This document shows positions 48,031 through 57,778 of a stretch of DNA of 64,000 nt, piece after piece. Numbering within the stretch: position 1 is the first letter of the stretch; each line of letters opens with the position of its first letter. This DNA comes from Methanobacterium sp. GTDB taxonomy: Archaea; Methanobacteriota; Methanobacteria; Methanobacteriales; Methanobacteriaceae. The position numbers and the translations under genes were made by a program. The notes under the pieces were generated by a model, which saw only the letters and a program-made list of their open reading frames with translations, was not told the origin of the DNA and made no database searches. The stretch lies in assembly GCF_038562635.1 (NCBI RefSeq), contig NZ_JBCFBO010000001.1:434001-498000 (forward strand), in the 5' to 3' direction.

Positions 48031-50205
48031 TTATTTGCCAAGGTCAGCTACTTCTTCTGCAAAAGCCCCAAGCACTTTCTTAGATAACCCCTCAACATAC
48101 TTGAGTGACCCAGCACATTCGTGACCGCCACCGTCTATTCCAGCTTCAGGAATTCCCTCTGCAAGTTTTGTAACAATGGTGTTTAAATTAAATCCAAATT
48201 TTTCATTTACAGCATCTGTTGCCCTTATGACTCCAAAATCCGGGCCGAATGAGAGTGTTATAATTGGAGTTTCTTCTCCATACTTTTTAACCATTGTATC
48301 ATGCACATAACCAGTGGTTTTACCCGGAGCAGGATATGTGAATTTATGGGCATATTTCTCAACATCTAAAACACTGAATATTACCCCATTAGGGAGTTTT
48401 TGAGTTTTAAGATTAGGAAGTGCAGCTCTAAGCTGGTTTTTAATTCTCTTTTGAGATTCATTGTAAAGTGCCCCTATGAGCTTTACATGCTTATCATAAT
48501 TTCCAAGGCCCAGAATTGTATCTATAATACCCCTACCGTTCATGAACCTCAGATAAAATGCCTCAAAATCGACGCATGTTGCAATTTTATCAAGATCTTC
48601 CCTTGTATAACCTTTTTCACCAGCAAGTTCTATGTACTTTTCAGCTTCTTCTGAGCTTGCATGGTCTCCAACTGCAGCAATACCAGGTAAATGCATTAAA
48701 CTTTCCTTAACTTCAGGATTTATCATTTTTGCCACTTCATATGCAAGTGCCCCCGCTGTTATCTCAGAGTTACCACCAACAAGGTACGGATTCACGTGTA
48801 CGTCCACGTAGTCATCCACAGCTACCCTTTCATTTTCCACTTCACCAGGATAATGGTGATCAACAACCACAATTTCAATATCGTAGATTTTAGCCTTTAT
48901 AAGTGCCACGATATCTTCTTCAGTTGATCCATTATCAAGGAGAACTATTAAAGGTAATTTTTGGCCGTGTCTTTCCATATCCTCAAGTGAAAATGAAAGG
49001 TCCTTTACTACATCTTCTATCTCATAGAAAGGAGCTTTACTTGGAGCTCTCTTGAAGAAATGCCATTCTGCATCACTGCCAGGGTTTATTTCCCGTATTA
49101 AAGGAATTACTGCTTTTTCAATTGCAACCCCTGCACATATCCCATCTGCATCTGCATGGTGTCTTACAAGGATAGATCTACCATCAAAAATAGCCCTTCT
49201 TATCGCTTTTGCAGCATTAGCCATTCTTCCCCTTAGTTTATCCAGAACTTCACTTTCAATCAGGATTTCTGTTGTTTCAGGCATGGCTTTTTCATCAATT
49301 GCCTCATCAATAAGCCTTCTTGCTTCAATTGACTCTTTACCGTGTAGTTTTTCAATAGATTCCGATTCTATCTGTATTTTACCGCTGTGAATGGAGACTT
49401 CACCAAGTACTTCAACAATGTCACCAATGTTTATGTGAGGATATACTCTAATTCCAGGCTCATCAAATGCAGCTACCCATGTAGTGGAGGTTTCATCTGA
49501 AATTGTAAAAATGGTCGGTCCAGAAGTCTGTTGAATCTGAATTACCTCCCCAACTATCCTTACAGATCTTTTAACTGATTTTTTAGTGATTTCACCAATA
49601 GGAGTTCTTGCAATATTTTTCCTGAGTTTAACAAGCTCATATTTTCCCTTAAGATTTGATAATGTAAGGTCAACCTCTCCTTTGGCCTTTTTAATATCAA
49701 TTACTTTAACAATAACCTCGTCACCAACATCATGGCCTAACATTCGCCCTCTAACTAGACCATAACCCTTTTTTGAGAGGCTTACAAATATTCCCCAATC
49801 TTCGACTCGTGTAACTTTTCCTTTATAGTGAGAACCAAGTTCAAGATCATTTATATCACATGAAGGGTGTAAATCATATACCTTCTCTCTAACTTCACAG
49901 CCTTTGCAGTAATCACCAGATTCTATCTTTTTACCGCACTTTTTACAGACATTAATTTCGCCTTTACCCCCGCATTCTTCGCATGTTTCTGTTACTTCAA
50001 CTTCCCCTTTACCTTTACAGACATCACATGGGACTTCATGTTCTTCTTCTAAATCAAAACGTTCCATAGCCCCTTTTGAAATACCTTTAACATGCTTTTT
50101 AACATCTACTTCACTTTTTACGCCACTTCCATGGCAGCTTTCACAAACTTTGTAACTTAAGACTTTATGTCCTTTACCTTTACATTCTAAACAAGTTTTA
50201 ATCAT
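48031..50205 (-). CDS. DHH-family nuclease with zinc, S1 and OB modules (RecJ-like)
   Basis: 724 residues from ATG 50205 (GAGGT 5 nt upstream; the frame remains open 24 codons further without a site). Order: DnaJ-like zinc module with CxxCxGxG repeats (CLECKGKG, CESCHGSG, CDVCKGKG, CEECGGKG), further CxxC pair, S1 domain (YKGKVTRVEDWGIFVSL), OB fold (about 205-290), then DHH (RHHADADG, VVDHHYPG) and DHHA1 (GGGHECAGS). Likely single-strand nucleic-acid exonuclease; the S1/zinc parts hint at RNA as well. An array of hairpin repeats lies directly upstream. Confidence 0.85.
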   Translation of the reverse strand: MIKTCLECKGKGHKVLSYKVCESCHGSGVKSEVDVKKHVKGISKGAMERFDLEEEHEVPCDVCKGKGEVEVTETCEECGGKGEINVCKKCGKKIESGDYCKGCEVREKVYDLHPSCDINDLELGSHYKGKVTRVEDWGIFVSLSKKGYGLVRGRMLGHDVGDEVIVKVIDIKKAKGEVDLTLSNLKGKYELVKLRKNIARTPIGEITKKSVKRSVRIVGEVIQIQQTSGPTIFTISDETSTTWVAAFDEPGIRVYPHINIGDIVEVLGEVSIHSGKIQIESESIEKLHGKESIEARRLIDEAIDEKAMPETTEILIESEVLDKLRGRMANAAKAIRRAIFDGRSILVRHHADADGICAGVAIEKAVIPLIREINPGSDAEWHFFKRAPSKAPFYEIEDVVKDLSFSLEDMERHGQKLPLIVLLDNGSTEEDIVALIKAKIYDIEIVVVDHHYPGEVENERVAVDDYVDVHVNPYLVGGNSEITAGALAYEVAKMINPEVKESLMHLPGIAAVGDHASSEEAEKYIELAGEKGYTREDLDKIATCVDFEAFYLRFMNGRGIIDTILGLGNYDKHVKLIGALYNESQKRIKNQLRAALPNLKTQKLPNGVIFSVLDVEKYAHKFTYPAPGKTTGYVHDTMVKKYGEETPIITLSFGPDFGVIRATDAVNEKFGFNLNTIVTKLAEGIPEAGIDGGGHECAGSLKYVEGLSKKVLGAFAEEVADLGK

Positions 50206-50223
50206 AAAATACCTCAAATCCTT

Positions 50224-50630
50224 AAAAACTTCGTTTTTAGGCCGTCGAACACATAGCCCTCGAAAACTGTCAAACACAATGTGTTTGAAGCATGCAAAAA
50301 CCCATGGTTTTCGAGTGCTCTGTTTTCAGGGCGTACAAAAATTCTTTGAATTTTTGCCGTTACGAAATTGAAAATATAGAAAATGTGTAGCATGCGAAAA
50401 TTCCATGAATTTTCGCTGTTGCAAAAACCTCTGGTTTTTGCAAACATTTTCTATCTCACGAAAATCTACGATTTTCGATGATTTCGTAAACGTCAAAATT
50501 ATAAATTTTGACAGTGTTTGGGCCATTGGAAATCTTCGATTTCCAAAGGTTCGGAAAATTGAAGCTTACGAATCTATGATTCGTGCTCAAAAATCTTTGA
50601 CTTCCAAAACTATCGAAAATCAGAGATTTT
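50224..50630. repeat. Array of about eleven triloop hairpins
   Basis: Directly upstream of the DHH nuclease gene. Perfect inverted repeats with 3-nt loops, given as loop start and arm length: 50230 (6 bp, ttc), 50278 (7, aat), 50345 (9, ttt), 50404 (10, cat), 50430 (11, tct), 50467 (8, tac), 50501 (9, ata), 50535 (9, ttc), 50575 (7, tat), plus two weaker ones near 50303 and 50621. Most stems close with C-G. No gene is credible in 50206-50910; the remaining part is AT-rich with nothing else seen. Confidence 0.8.
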
Positions 50631-50910
50631 GACAGATTTTTCCTCAACTCAAAGATTTTATACTTCTCTAAACCAAAAAACAAAAATTATTAAATTGAAC
50701 CTTTTAAATTTTGGATGATTATTTAATAAAAATTATTAAATTTAAATCATTATTTACTAATTCATCTTTCCCCTTTAAATACATTCATGTTCATTTTTAA
50801 TGCAGTTAATATACATGCTTTAATTACAGTGCTTGTTACACTATATTAGATTCACTAAAATATATTAATTCATGTAAAATAATAAATCAATATCTGGATT
50901 ATATGTGATA

Positions 50911-51420
50911 CTATTTAAATTTAGATGGATTTTGTTTTACTAAATTATTATTTGCTGTTTCATACTGGATTGATCTGTCCATGTAGCTATTTGCAAGCGT
51001 TACGTGAGAATTCCCATTTGTACTATCCTTCTGTTTAAAGTAAGTAACAGCCTGTTGAAGCTGGGAAGTTGCATTAATTTTAGCATCTATTTCCCCCATA
51101 AAGTTTTGCATATATTCTGTAAATACGCTATCTTTAGAGTTTTGAGCGTAACTTAAAGCCTTTTGAGCCGAAGTTTTTGCTGAATTAAATTCAGATAGTG
51201 CACTGTCAGCATTTGAACTGGCATTATCCAGTGAATATTTGTTTACATTTGTCACTGCAGTATTGTAGTAACTATCTCCATTTTTAAGATGATTATTTAT
51301 AGTGGAAGAAAGTCCGTTTATACTGCTTGCATCTGACTGAATGCATCCAGATATAGCAACTATGGCCATCATAAATATTACAAGTAGCAATGGGAGAATT
51401 TTATTTTTCATATTCTTCAC
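50911..51420 (-). CDS. Lipoprotein, helical, unknown function
   Basis: 169 residues. Basic start, hydrophobic helix, then a lipobox-like AISGCIQSD, so a lipid-anchored cell-surface protein is likely. The rest is helical and rich in Ser, Asn, Ala and Gln, with repeated NSxxxxxxYxx-type spacing that suggests a coiled bundle. No family named. Two direct repeats (51456-51477 and 51512-51533) lie upstream as a possible control region. Confidence 0.75.
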   Translation of the reverse strand: MKNMKNKILPLLLVIFMMAIVAISGCIQSDASSINGLSSTINNHLKNGDSYYNTAVTNVNKYSLDNASSNADSALSEFNSAKTSAQKALSYAQNSKDSVFTEYMQNFMGEIDAKINATSQLQQAVTYFKQKDSTNGNSHVTLANSYMDRSIQYETANNNLVKQNPSKFK

Positions 51421-51455
51421 TTTTTTAAGTTAATAGAGATTTAATTTTAAAGTAT

Positions 51456-51533
51456 AAAAAATCTTACGTTTATTTAATTATAATATGTAAAATTTTTTAC
51501 GCTCTCAATTTAAAAAATCTTACGTTTTATTTA
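51456..51533. promoter_or_regulatory. Two direct repeats upstream of the lipoprotein gene
   Basis: AAAAAATCTTACGTTTATTTA at 51456-51476 (one T shorter) and AAAAAATCTTACG plus TTTTATTTA at 51512-51533, start-to-start 56 bp. They lie 36-113 bp before the minus-strand lipoprotein start. A TGTAAAAT also follows each copy. Possibly a tandem regulator site. The rest of 51421-51781 shows nothing else. Confidence 0.45.
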
Positions 51534-51781
51534 CTGTTACTTTGTAAAATGATTTATTTCAAGTTCGCTGATTTCACTTTATCTAAAATTAGAGTATATA
51601 CAAATTTTTCTAAAAATACATAATTAATTCGAGTCAAAAAAGACAAAACTTAAATGATTATCCCGCAAGTTTACCACAATACCAGTAGTTTAAATCTAAA
51701 ATCATTCAGAATAAATTAAAAAAAAATACAGGTACTTAAATAATAGATTTAAGACCTGTAAAACCCGTAAATCATTAGATC

Positions 51782-52168
51782 CTAAACTGATTTCCATAAT
51801 CCATGAATGCTACAGTATTCCCTGGCATTGATTACATTTATATCTTCTAAATCCATTTCAAATTCAGTTTCTGGTTTATCACCAGGTTTAAGCATTTTTC
51901 TATAAACCCTACCATCTGCAGCTATTTCTATCCATTCTATAAAATGATTTTCTTCCATAGGGTGTGGAATTGAACCTATTTTAACTTTAATTCCATTATC
52001 TGTTTTTTCAACTACTGGAACATGTTTTTCAGACCCTGAATCAGTTGTTTTTTCTTCAAGTAACTGCATTTCCTGGCCGCAACATACAAGTTTTCCTACA
52101 CCTGTATGAAGGACATTAACAATGTTTCCACATATATTACATCTATAAACCTGATTTTGTTCTGTCAT
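51782..52168 (-). CDS. dfx: Desulfoferrodoxin / superoxide reductase
   Basis: 128 residues. Two iron centres visible: centre I Cys10, Cys13, Cys29, Cys30 (desulforedoxin-type) and centre II His49, His69, His75, Cys119, His122. Both are intact, so this is the two-iron class. It reduces superoxide to peroxide in the cytosol. It is 14 bp after the rubrerythrin gene, which removes the peroxide, in one minus-strand operon. The Lys of EKH (Lys48) before the ligand His fits the catalytic position. Confidence 0.95.
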   Translation of the reverse strand: MTEQNQVYRCNICGNIVNVLHTGVGKLVCCGQEMQLLEEKTTDSGSEKHVPVVEKTDNGIKVKIGSIPHPMEENHFIEWIEIAADGRVYRKMLKPGDKPETEFEMDLEDINVINAREYCSIHGLWKSV

Positions 52169-52182
52169 TTTTGATCCCTCTT

Positions 52183-52770
52183 TTAATACTGCTCACACTT
52201 AATTTCAAAGTATTTTGCTGGATGATCACACGATGGACATTTTTCTGGAGGTTCTGTTCCAATATATACATGCCCACATTTTCTACAGGTCCATTCTACT
52301 TCCTTATCTTTCTTGTAAAGGGTACCTGCTTCTATTTGCTCTAAAAATTTTCGATATCTTTCTTCATGATGTACTTCTGCATAACCAATTGCAAATAACC
52401 TGTCGCTTATATCTATAAGCCCTTCCTTTTCTGCAGTATTTGCAAATTCAGGATACATTTCAGAATTTTCATAATGTTCTCCTGCGATTGCTGATTTAAG
52501 GTTTTCAACTGTTGTCCCGTAGATAACAGGTGCAGCAGCTGATTCAACTACAATTTCTTCAAGAGGTTCACCACTTTCTGCTTTTAAACCCTGAATCATT
52601 TTCATTATCCACTTAGCATGTTCTCTTTCATTATCTGCAGTAACGAGGAAAATTTCAGCTAGTTGTTCGTACCCCTCTTTTTTTGCAACTTTAGAATATA
52701 ATGTATATCTATTTCTTGCTTGACTTTCACCAATAAAGGCTTTTGCTAAATTTTCCATTGTTTTTTGCAT
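52183..52770 (-). CDS. rbr: Rubrerythrin
   Basis: 195 residues. N-terminal diiron four-helix bundle with ESQARNRYTLY, DNEREHAKWIMK, EHYENSEMYPEF and EVHHEERYRKFLE ligand motifs; C-terminal rubredoxin-like zone CRKCGHVYIG...CPSCDHPA. NADH peroxidase role in oxygen defence, receiving peroxide from the superoxide reductase encoded by the next gene. First gene of the operon; ATG 52770 with AAGGTGATA upstream. Confidence 0.95.
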   Translation of the reverse strand: MQKTMENLAKAFIGESQARNRYTLYSKVAKKEGYEQLAEIFLVTADNEREHAKWIMKMIQGLKAESGEPLEEIVVESAAAPVIYGTTVENLKSAIAGEHYENSEMYPEFANTAEKEGLIDISDRLFAIGYAEVHHEERYRKFLEQIEAGTLYKKDKEVEWTCRKCGHVYIGTEPPEKCPSCDHPAKYFEIKCEQY

Positions 52771-53246
52771 AAGATATCACCTTGTTTTATTTATAAGTTC
52801 TTTTCTATAAATTTTTATCGGATTAGAAAAATAGTAGTTTACGTTAAATCTAGTAATCTAAAACATTTTAACGTATCTAACTAAAATTTAAGCAATTATA
52901 ATGTATATTATTAACTATTAAACTACTTAATCCATTTAATGGATTAGAAATTATCTTAATTCCATTTTATTCATATAATTCAATTTAAATAATTATTTAC
53001 CATTATTTTTAGCGGTTATTGATCTTATTATCAATTTAAAAGCGTTGAATGCTAAAAATACAGGCACAACTATTAAAAAAATATAATATACGTTTGAGAT
53101 CCATGCAGTTAAAAAATCAAATGCATCATCATATTCATCATAGTTATTTTGTTATTAGTAATAAATCAGTTTAATGGTTTCCTAAATTTTATATTAATAA
53201 AAATTTAAAAATTAATAATAATTATAATATTTCTGGTGGCAATATT
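52771..53246. other. Divergent intergenic region of the oxygen-defence genes
   Basis: Between rubrerythrin (leftward) and the Rieske flavoprotein (rightward). It holds promoter DNA and a possible gene remnant at 52993-53142; otherwise nothing recognised. Confidence 0.4.
52993..53142 (-). pseudogene. Remnant of a small membrane protein
   Basis: A 49-codon minus-strand frame with an acidic start (YDEYDDAFDF), one clear membrane helix (YYIFLIVVPVFLAFNAF) and a basic end (KLIIRSITAKNNGK), a natural-looking topology. It has no ATG, GTG or TTG start; ATGs in the adjacent frame sit in the repetitive GATGAATATGATGATG just upstream, so a 1-nt slip could have separated start and body. Confidence 0.35.
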
Positions 53247-54785
53247 ATGAAAAAAAGTAAATATCTTGAAAATATGGGAGAACTAAAATCATTCTGGATT
53301 ATAAATACTCCTGATACTAATTTTAATCCATTAAAAAAAGAATTATCAGTTGATGTAGCAATTTTAGGCGCAGGTATTGCTGGAATTACCTCCGCATTAC
53401 TTTTAAAAGAAGCAGGGTTATCAGTAGCATTAATTGAAGCTGAACGGGTTATTAAAGACGTAACTGCAAATACAACAGCAAAAGTTACTGCTGCCCACAA
53501 TATCATTTATTCTAATCTTGAATCTCACTTTGGTAAAGATAGAGCACGTATTTACGCAGAAGCTAATCAAAAATCCATAGACAAAATTGAGTCTATTATA
53601 AAAGAAAGAAATATAGACTGTGATTTCAGGCGCCTGCCCTGTTATATTTACAGTGAAAATCCAGATGAAATAGATATGCTTAAAAAAGAAGCTGAAGCTG
53701 CTGCAGATGCAGGGCTTCAAGCCACATATGTTGAATCTTCACCACTACCCTTTGAAATAGCAGGAGCTGTCCAGTATGAAAATCAAGCAGAGTTTCACCC
53801 AAGAAAATACCTTCTGAATTTAATTGACAGTATTCTAGATGATGGCAGCTATCTATTTGAAAATACAAGGGCGCTTAATGTGAAAGAGGGAGATATAAAT
53901 GAAGTCATCACAGATAAAGGTTCAATTAAAGCAAAAAATGTAATTGTTGCAACTCATTTTCCAATTTATGACCCCAATCGTTTATATTCTAAAATGTATC
54001 CCAGCATGTCCTATGCTCTTGGTCTGTACTTAAACGAACCATTTCCTAAAGGAATGTATGTGAGCACCCAGCCCACTGTAACTTATCGATCTGCACCATC
54101 AGATAAAGGAGATATTGTTATAGTAAGTGGGGCAAACCACAAGGTAGGACACGAACTTGATACAGCTGAATCTTACAGAAAATTAGAAAAACACGCCAGT
54201 GATCACTTTGATGTTAAATCAATTGATTACCACTGGTCTACACAGGACAACATAACCATAGATAACGTCCCATATATTGGTAAAATAGAACCCAAATCAA
54301 AAGGAGTTTATGTAGCGACTGGATTTATGAAATGGGGAATGACAAACGGAACAGTTGCAGCCATGATTATCTCTGATTTAATTTTAGGGAATGAAAATAA
54401 ATGGAGCTCCTTTTTTGACCCGTCTAGATCAATGCCTAAACTTGAATCTACAAAAGAATTCATTGGGACCAATGTAGACGTTTTTAAAGAGCTAATTGGA
54501 GGTAAACTGTCAAGACCAAGTTCTATGGATCTATCTATGTTGAAAGAGGGAGAAGGGAGCATATTAACTGTTAAAGGCAAAAAAGTAGCAGTTTCAAGGG
54601 ATGAAAATGGTAAACTTCATATTTTATCTCCTGCATGCGTACATTTAGGCTGCCAAGTAGTCTGGAATACAGCCGAAAAGACGTGGGATTGCCCGTGCCA
54701 TGGTTCGCGTTACAGGTATGATGGAAAAGTTATCCATGCCCCTGCACTGGGAGATCTCCCAGAATACAAAGATTTAGAAAAATAA
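53247..54785 (+). CDS. FAD-dependent oxidoreductase with C-terminal Rieske domain
   Basis: 512 residues. N-terminal DAO-type FAD domain: VAILGAGIAGITSALLLKEAG, later YVATGFMKWGMTNGTVAA. C-terminal Rieske 2Fe-2S domain with ligands C-x-H in ACVHLGCQVVW and C-x2-H in DCPCHGSRY. No signal or membrane helix, so cytosolic. Family members are called glycine/D-amino-acid oxidase-like, but the substrate is unknown. Beside superoxide reductase and rubrerythrin, a role in redox or oxygen defence is inferred. Confidence 0.88.
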   Translation: MKKSKYLENMGELKSFWIINTPDTNFNPLKKELSVDVAILGAGIAGITSALLLKEAGLSVALIEAERVIKDVTANTTAKVTAAHNIIYSNLESHFGKDRARIYAEANQKSIDKIESIIKERNIDCDFRRLPCYIYSENPDEIDMLKKEAEAAADAGLQATYVESSPLPFEIAGAVQYENQAEFHPRKYLLNLIDSILDDGSYLFENTRALNVKEGDINEVITDKGSIKAKNVIVATHFPIYDPNRLYSKMYPSMSYALGLYLNEPFPKGMYVSTQPTVTYRSAPSDKGDIVIVSGANHKVGHELDTAESYRKLEKHASDHFDVKSIDYHWSTQDNITIDNVPYIGKIEPKSKGVYVATGFMKWGMTNGTVAAMIISDLILGNENKWSSFFDPSRSMPKLESTKEFIGTNVDVFKELIGGKLSRPSSMDLSMLKEGEGSILTVKGKKVAVSRDENGKLHILSPACVHLGCQVVWNTAEKTWDCPCHGSRYRYDGKVIHAPALGDLPEYKDLEK

Positions 54786-54955
54786 ATTTTACTATCCCTA
54801 TTTACTTATTTTTAATACCTAATCACAATAATCCCATATTTAGATATATTAAGATTTTATTTTAACTAATCCTTTTTTTAAGATAATATCAAAAGATATT
54901 TATCTATAGATATAATAAAATGTTCTCTTATACCGGATCTTTAAAAGGGAATTTT

Positions 54956-56332
54956 ATGGAAAATAACAACAACATTAAACTAACAGCTTTAATTATTGCA
55001 ACACTTGCGTCCTTTGTTTCACCATTTATTGCAGCAGCAATCAATATTGCGCTCCCTGCAATTGGATCAGAGTTTCAAACAAACGCCATTTTATTAAGCT
55101 GGATACCTACATCATTTTTACTTGCATCTGCCATGTTTGCAGTTCCATTTGGGAGGTTAGCAGACATATTCGGGATGAAACGTGTCTTTACCTATGGGAT
55201 TATAACCTTTACCATCGCATCATTTTTATGTGCAGTTGCACCTTCATCAATGTTTCTCCTTGCATTTCTGGTCCTTCAAGGAATTGGATCTGCAATGATA
55301 TTTGTTACAAGCATAGCAATTGTAACCCACATATTTCCACCAAAGGAGAGGGGTAAAGCCCTTGGAATAACAATAACATCAGTATACGTGAGTTTAGCGC
55401 TGGGCCCTGTCTTAGGGGGAATAATGACACAGGTTTTAGGCTGGAGAAGCCTTTTCCTTTTAATGATACCTGTAGGCCTAATAGTTCTTATACTCACTTT
55501 CTGGAAATTAAAGGGAGAATGGGCACTATGTAAAGGAGAAAAATTCGATTTACCAGGTTCTGTAGTTTACAGTATATCCCTTTTCCTGATCATATATGGG
55601 TTTTCATTACTTCCAGAAGTAACAGGAGCCATATCAACTGCTCTTGGAATAATTGGAATAATAAGCTTTGTTATACTTGAATTAAAAACAGGAAGCCCCG
55701 TATTTGAGGTTAAGCTGTTTAAAAATGCAACTTTCGCATTTTCTAATTTAGCATCTTTGATCAGTTACAGCGCCACATTTGCAGTGGTTTTCCTCCTGAG
55801 CCTGTATTTACAGTACATAAAAGGTTTAAGCCCAGGAAATGCAGGGCTGATTTTAATAGCTCAACCTATTGTTATGGCTACTCTGGCGCCTATTGCAGGC
55901 AGACTTTCAGATAAATACAATCCTCGTTTAATCGCATCTCTCGGTATGGCACTTACAACAGTAGGCCTTGCGTTATTCGTCTTTTTAAACGCAAATACAA
56001 GCTACGAGTTTATAATAGCCGGCTTAATTATACTCGGCGCAGGGTTTGGACTTTTCTCATCCCCAAATACCAATGCAATTATGGGCTCTGTTGAAAAAAG
56101 ATTTTACGGGGTAGCATCTGCATCCCTCGGGACAATGAGACTAATCGGGCAGACACTTAGTATGGGAACAGTTCTAATTATTTTCGCCCTTTACATAGGA
56201 AATGTTCAGATCATGCCTGCAGAATATCCTGCACTTCTGCAGAGTGTTCAGATCGTGTTTATCGTGTTTACGGTGCTTTGTTTTGTTGGTATATTTGCTT
56301 CACTGGCTAAAAGCGGTGCAGTCAAGCAGTAG
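54956..56332 (+). CDS. MFS multidrug exporter (DHA2/EmrB-QacA type)
   Basis: 458 residues from ATG 54956 (AAGGGA upstream; ATG 54920 is in frame but without a site). Fourteen predicted membrane helices. MFS motif A in GRLADIFGMKRV and motif C-like GPVLGGIMTQVLGWRS, which is characteristic of drug:H+ antiporters. Substrate unknown. It follows the Rieske flavoprotein by 170 bp. Confidence 0.88.
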   Translation: MENNNNIKLTALIIATLASFVSPFIAAAINIALPAIGSEFQTNAILLSWIPTSFLLASAMFAVPFGRLADIFGMKRVFTYGIITFTIASFLCAVAPSSMFLLAFLVLQGIGSAMIFVTSIAIVTHIFPPKERGKALGITITSVYVSLALGPVLGGIMTQVLGWRSLFLLMIPVGLIVLILTFWKLKGEWALCKGEKFDLPGSVVYSISLFLIIYGFSLLPEVTGAISTALGIIGIISFVILELKTGSPVFEVKLFKNATFAFSNLASLISYSATFAVVFLLSLYLQYIKGLSPGNAGLILIAQPIVMATLAPIAGRLSDKYNPRLIASLGMALTTVGLALFVFLNANTSYEFIIAGLIILGAGFGLFSSPNTNAIMGSVEKRFYGVASASLGTMRLIGQTLSMGTVLIIFALYIGNVQIMPAEYPALLQSVQIVFIVFTVLCFVGIFASLAKSGAVKQ

Positions 56333-56653
56333 TTCAAATACACCAATAAAACCCAAATTTTATTTTATAATCTTTAAATAACTTTAATTCATTTCATTTT
56401 TTAAATAAAATATTTAATAAAAGAATATTTCGTGATGTATTCCTATAAATTATTTTTAAATATGATCTGGAAAATTAAAAGGTGAAAATTAGTAAATAAT
56501 TAATTATTAAAGCTAATTTATATAGATTTATTATAATCAGTATTTTCTATTTCTCTGTAATTTGTGTACTTATTTACTAAAATAGGATAAAATATAAGTA
56601 GTACAATCAACATTACAGAACAATTGATTAGATGTAAAAAGAGTGACTTCACA
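56333..56653. other. AT-rich gap before the end-resection operon
   Basis: No gene or repeat seen; the promoter of nurA-herA-mre11-rad50 should lie here, with AATATAAG-like TATA DNA near 56590-56600. Confidence 0.4.
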
Positions 56654-57763
56654 ATGAAGAGTATAAAAGAAATTGCTGAAATTTTGAGTAGGGATTTGTC
56701 TCAAAGAGAATTAGGAGATCCTTATTTTAATGATTCTGATTACAGGTCATGCCCACTTAATAAAGAATATTTTCATGAAATTAACTCCGCTGAAACTGAT
56801 AGAAAGATTGCATTTGTGGATGGTGGAAACCAGGAACTTTTACCATCTCCAGTTTATTCAGTACAGTTAAACCGTGTTTATTTCAGCATATTTAAAAATA
56901 ATAAAAGGATCCCCATTAAATCAGGGGTCCCCCAAAGAATAGAATTTCTTTCTTACACATATTCCCAGTTAGAAGGTCACGATATCAATTTTGAAACAAA
57001 AATAAGGCCAGTAAAAGATAAATTCAACCCGTATTTACCCGATGAACAAGATCTTCAGGCAAATGCCCGTAAAGAAAATGTTGAAGCAGGAACACAAGTT
57101 GGAATGGATAGAATGGCATCCATGGCTCGAAGATTTGCCGAATGGAAAATTACAGGACATGTTATAGAGTCAGAACTAGAACCTGGAGATATTATTGTAA
57201 GGGACGGATCTCTTCAAACTGGTCATCAACGAGAATATAAATATGAAGAAGATGTTTTTAGGAAAGCAATGGACAATGATGTAATTATTACGGGTTTATC
57301 TAAAACATGCAGGTTAGCTACTGATACCCGAGTTTCGCTTATTGATTCTATTCAAAGGTTAGCAGATGAAACGAATATTAAATATGATAAATGGTGCTAT
57401 TACCCCGTTGCATGGAGTAAAGATACTAACCGAGAGCATAAAGCTGTAATTATGGTTGTAAAATTAAACAAACATGCCCACACCGCATTCAGGTTTGAAA
57501 TATTCAAAGAACAAGCTGAAACTATGAGTGATAAGGAAATATGTGAACTAATTTCATGCATTGCAGATAATTCTAAAGATATTAAAGTGCCAGGATATCC
57601 ATATGGGCTTATTGATGCAGATTTATGGGCCAGAGTTAAGAATGAAGAAATGGAAGGTTATAAAGCAAAATTATATTCTGAACTTTCAAGAATGGGGACC
57701 TGGAAACATGTTAATCCCTTAATCAAAATTGTAAATACACATGAAAAATTAGATGGGCAGTAA
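56654..57763 (+). CDS. nurA: NurA nuclease
   Basis: 369 residues from ATG 56654 with GAGTGA 8 nt upstream; TTG 56624 is possible. NurA pattern: IAFVDGGNQELL near the N-terminus, ERDLVRDGS-like segment GDIIVRDGSLQTGH and C-terminal PGYPYGLIDADLWARV. Acts with HerA in resecting DNA double-strand ends 5' to 3'. First gene of the four-gene repair operon, 15 bp before herA. Confidence 0.9.
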   Translation: MKSIKEIAEILSRDLSQRELGDPYFNDSDYRSCPLNKEYFHEINSAETDRKIAFVDGGNQELLPSPVYSVQLNRVYFSIFKNNKRIPIKSGVPQRIEFLSYTYSQLEGHDINFETKIRPVKDKFNPYLPDEQDLQANARKENVEAGTQVGMDRMASMARRFAEWKITGHVIESELEPGDIIVRDGSLQTGHQREYKYEEDVFRKAMDNDVIITGLSKTCRLATDTRVSLIDSIQRLADETNIKYDKWCYYPVAWSKDTNREHKAVIMVVKLNKHAHTAFRFEIFKEQAETMSDKEICELISCIADNSKDIKVPGYPYGLIDADLWARVKNEEMEGYKAKLYSELSRMGTWKHVNPLIKIVNTHEKLDGQ

Positions 57764-57778
57764 CTGGGGTGAATTAAA

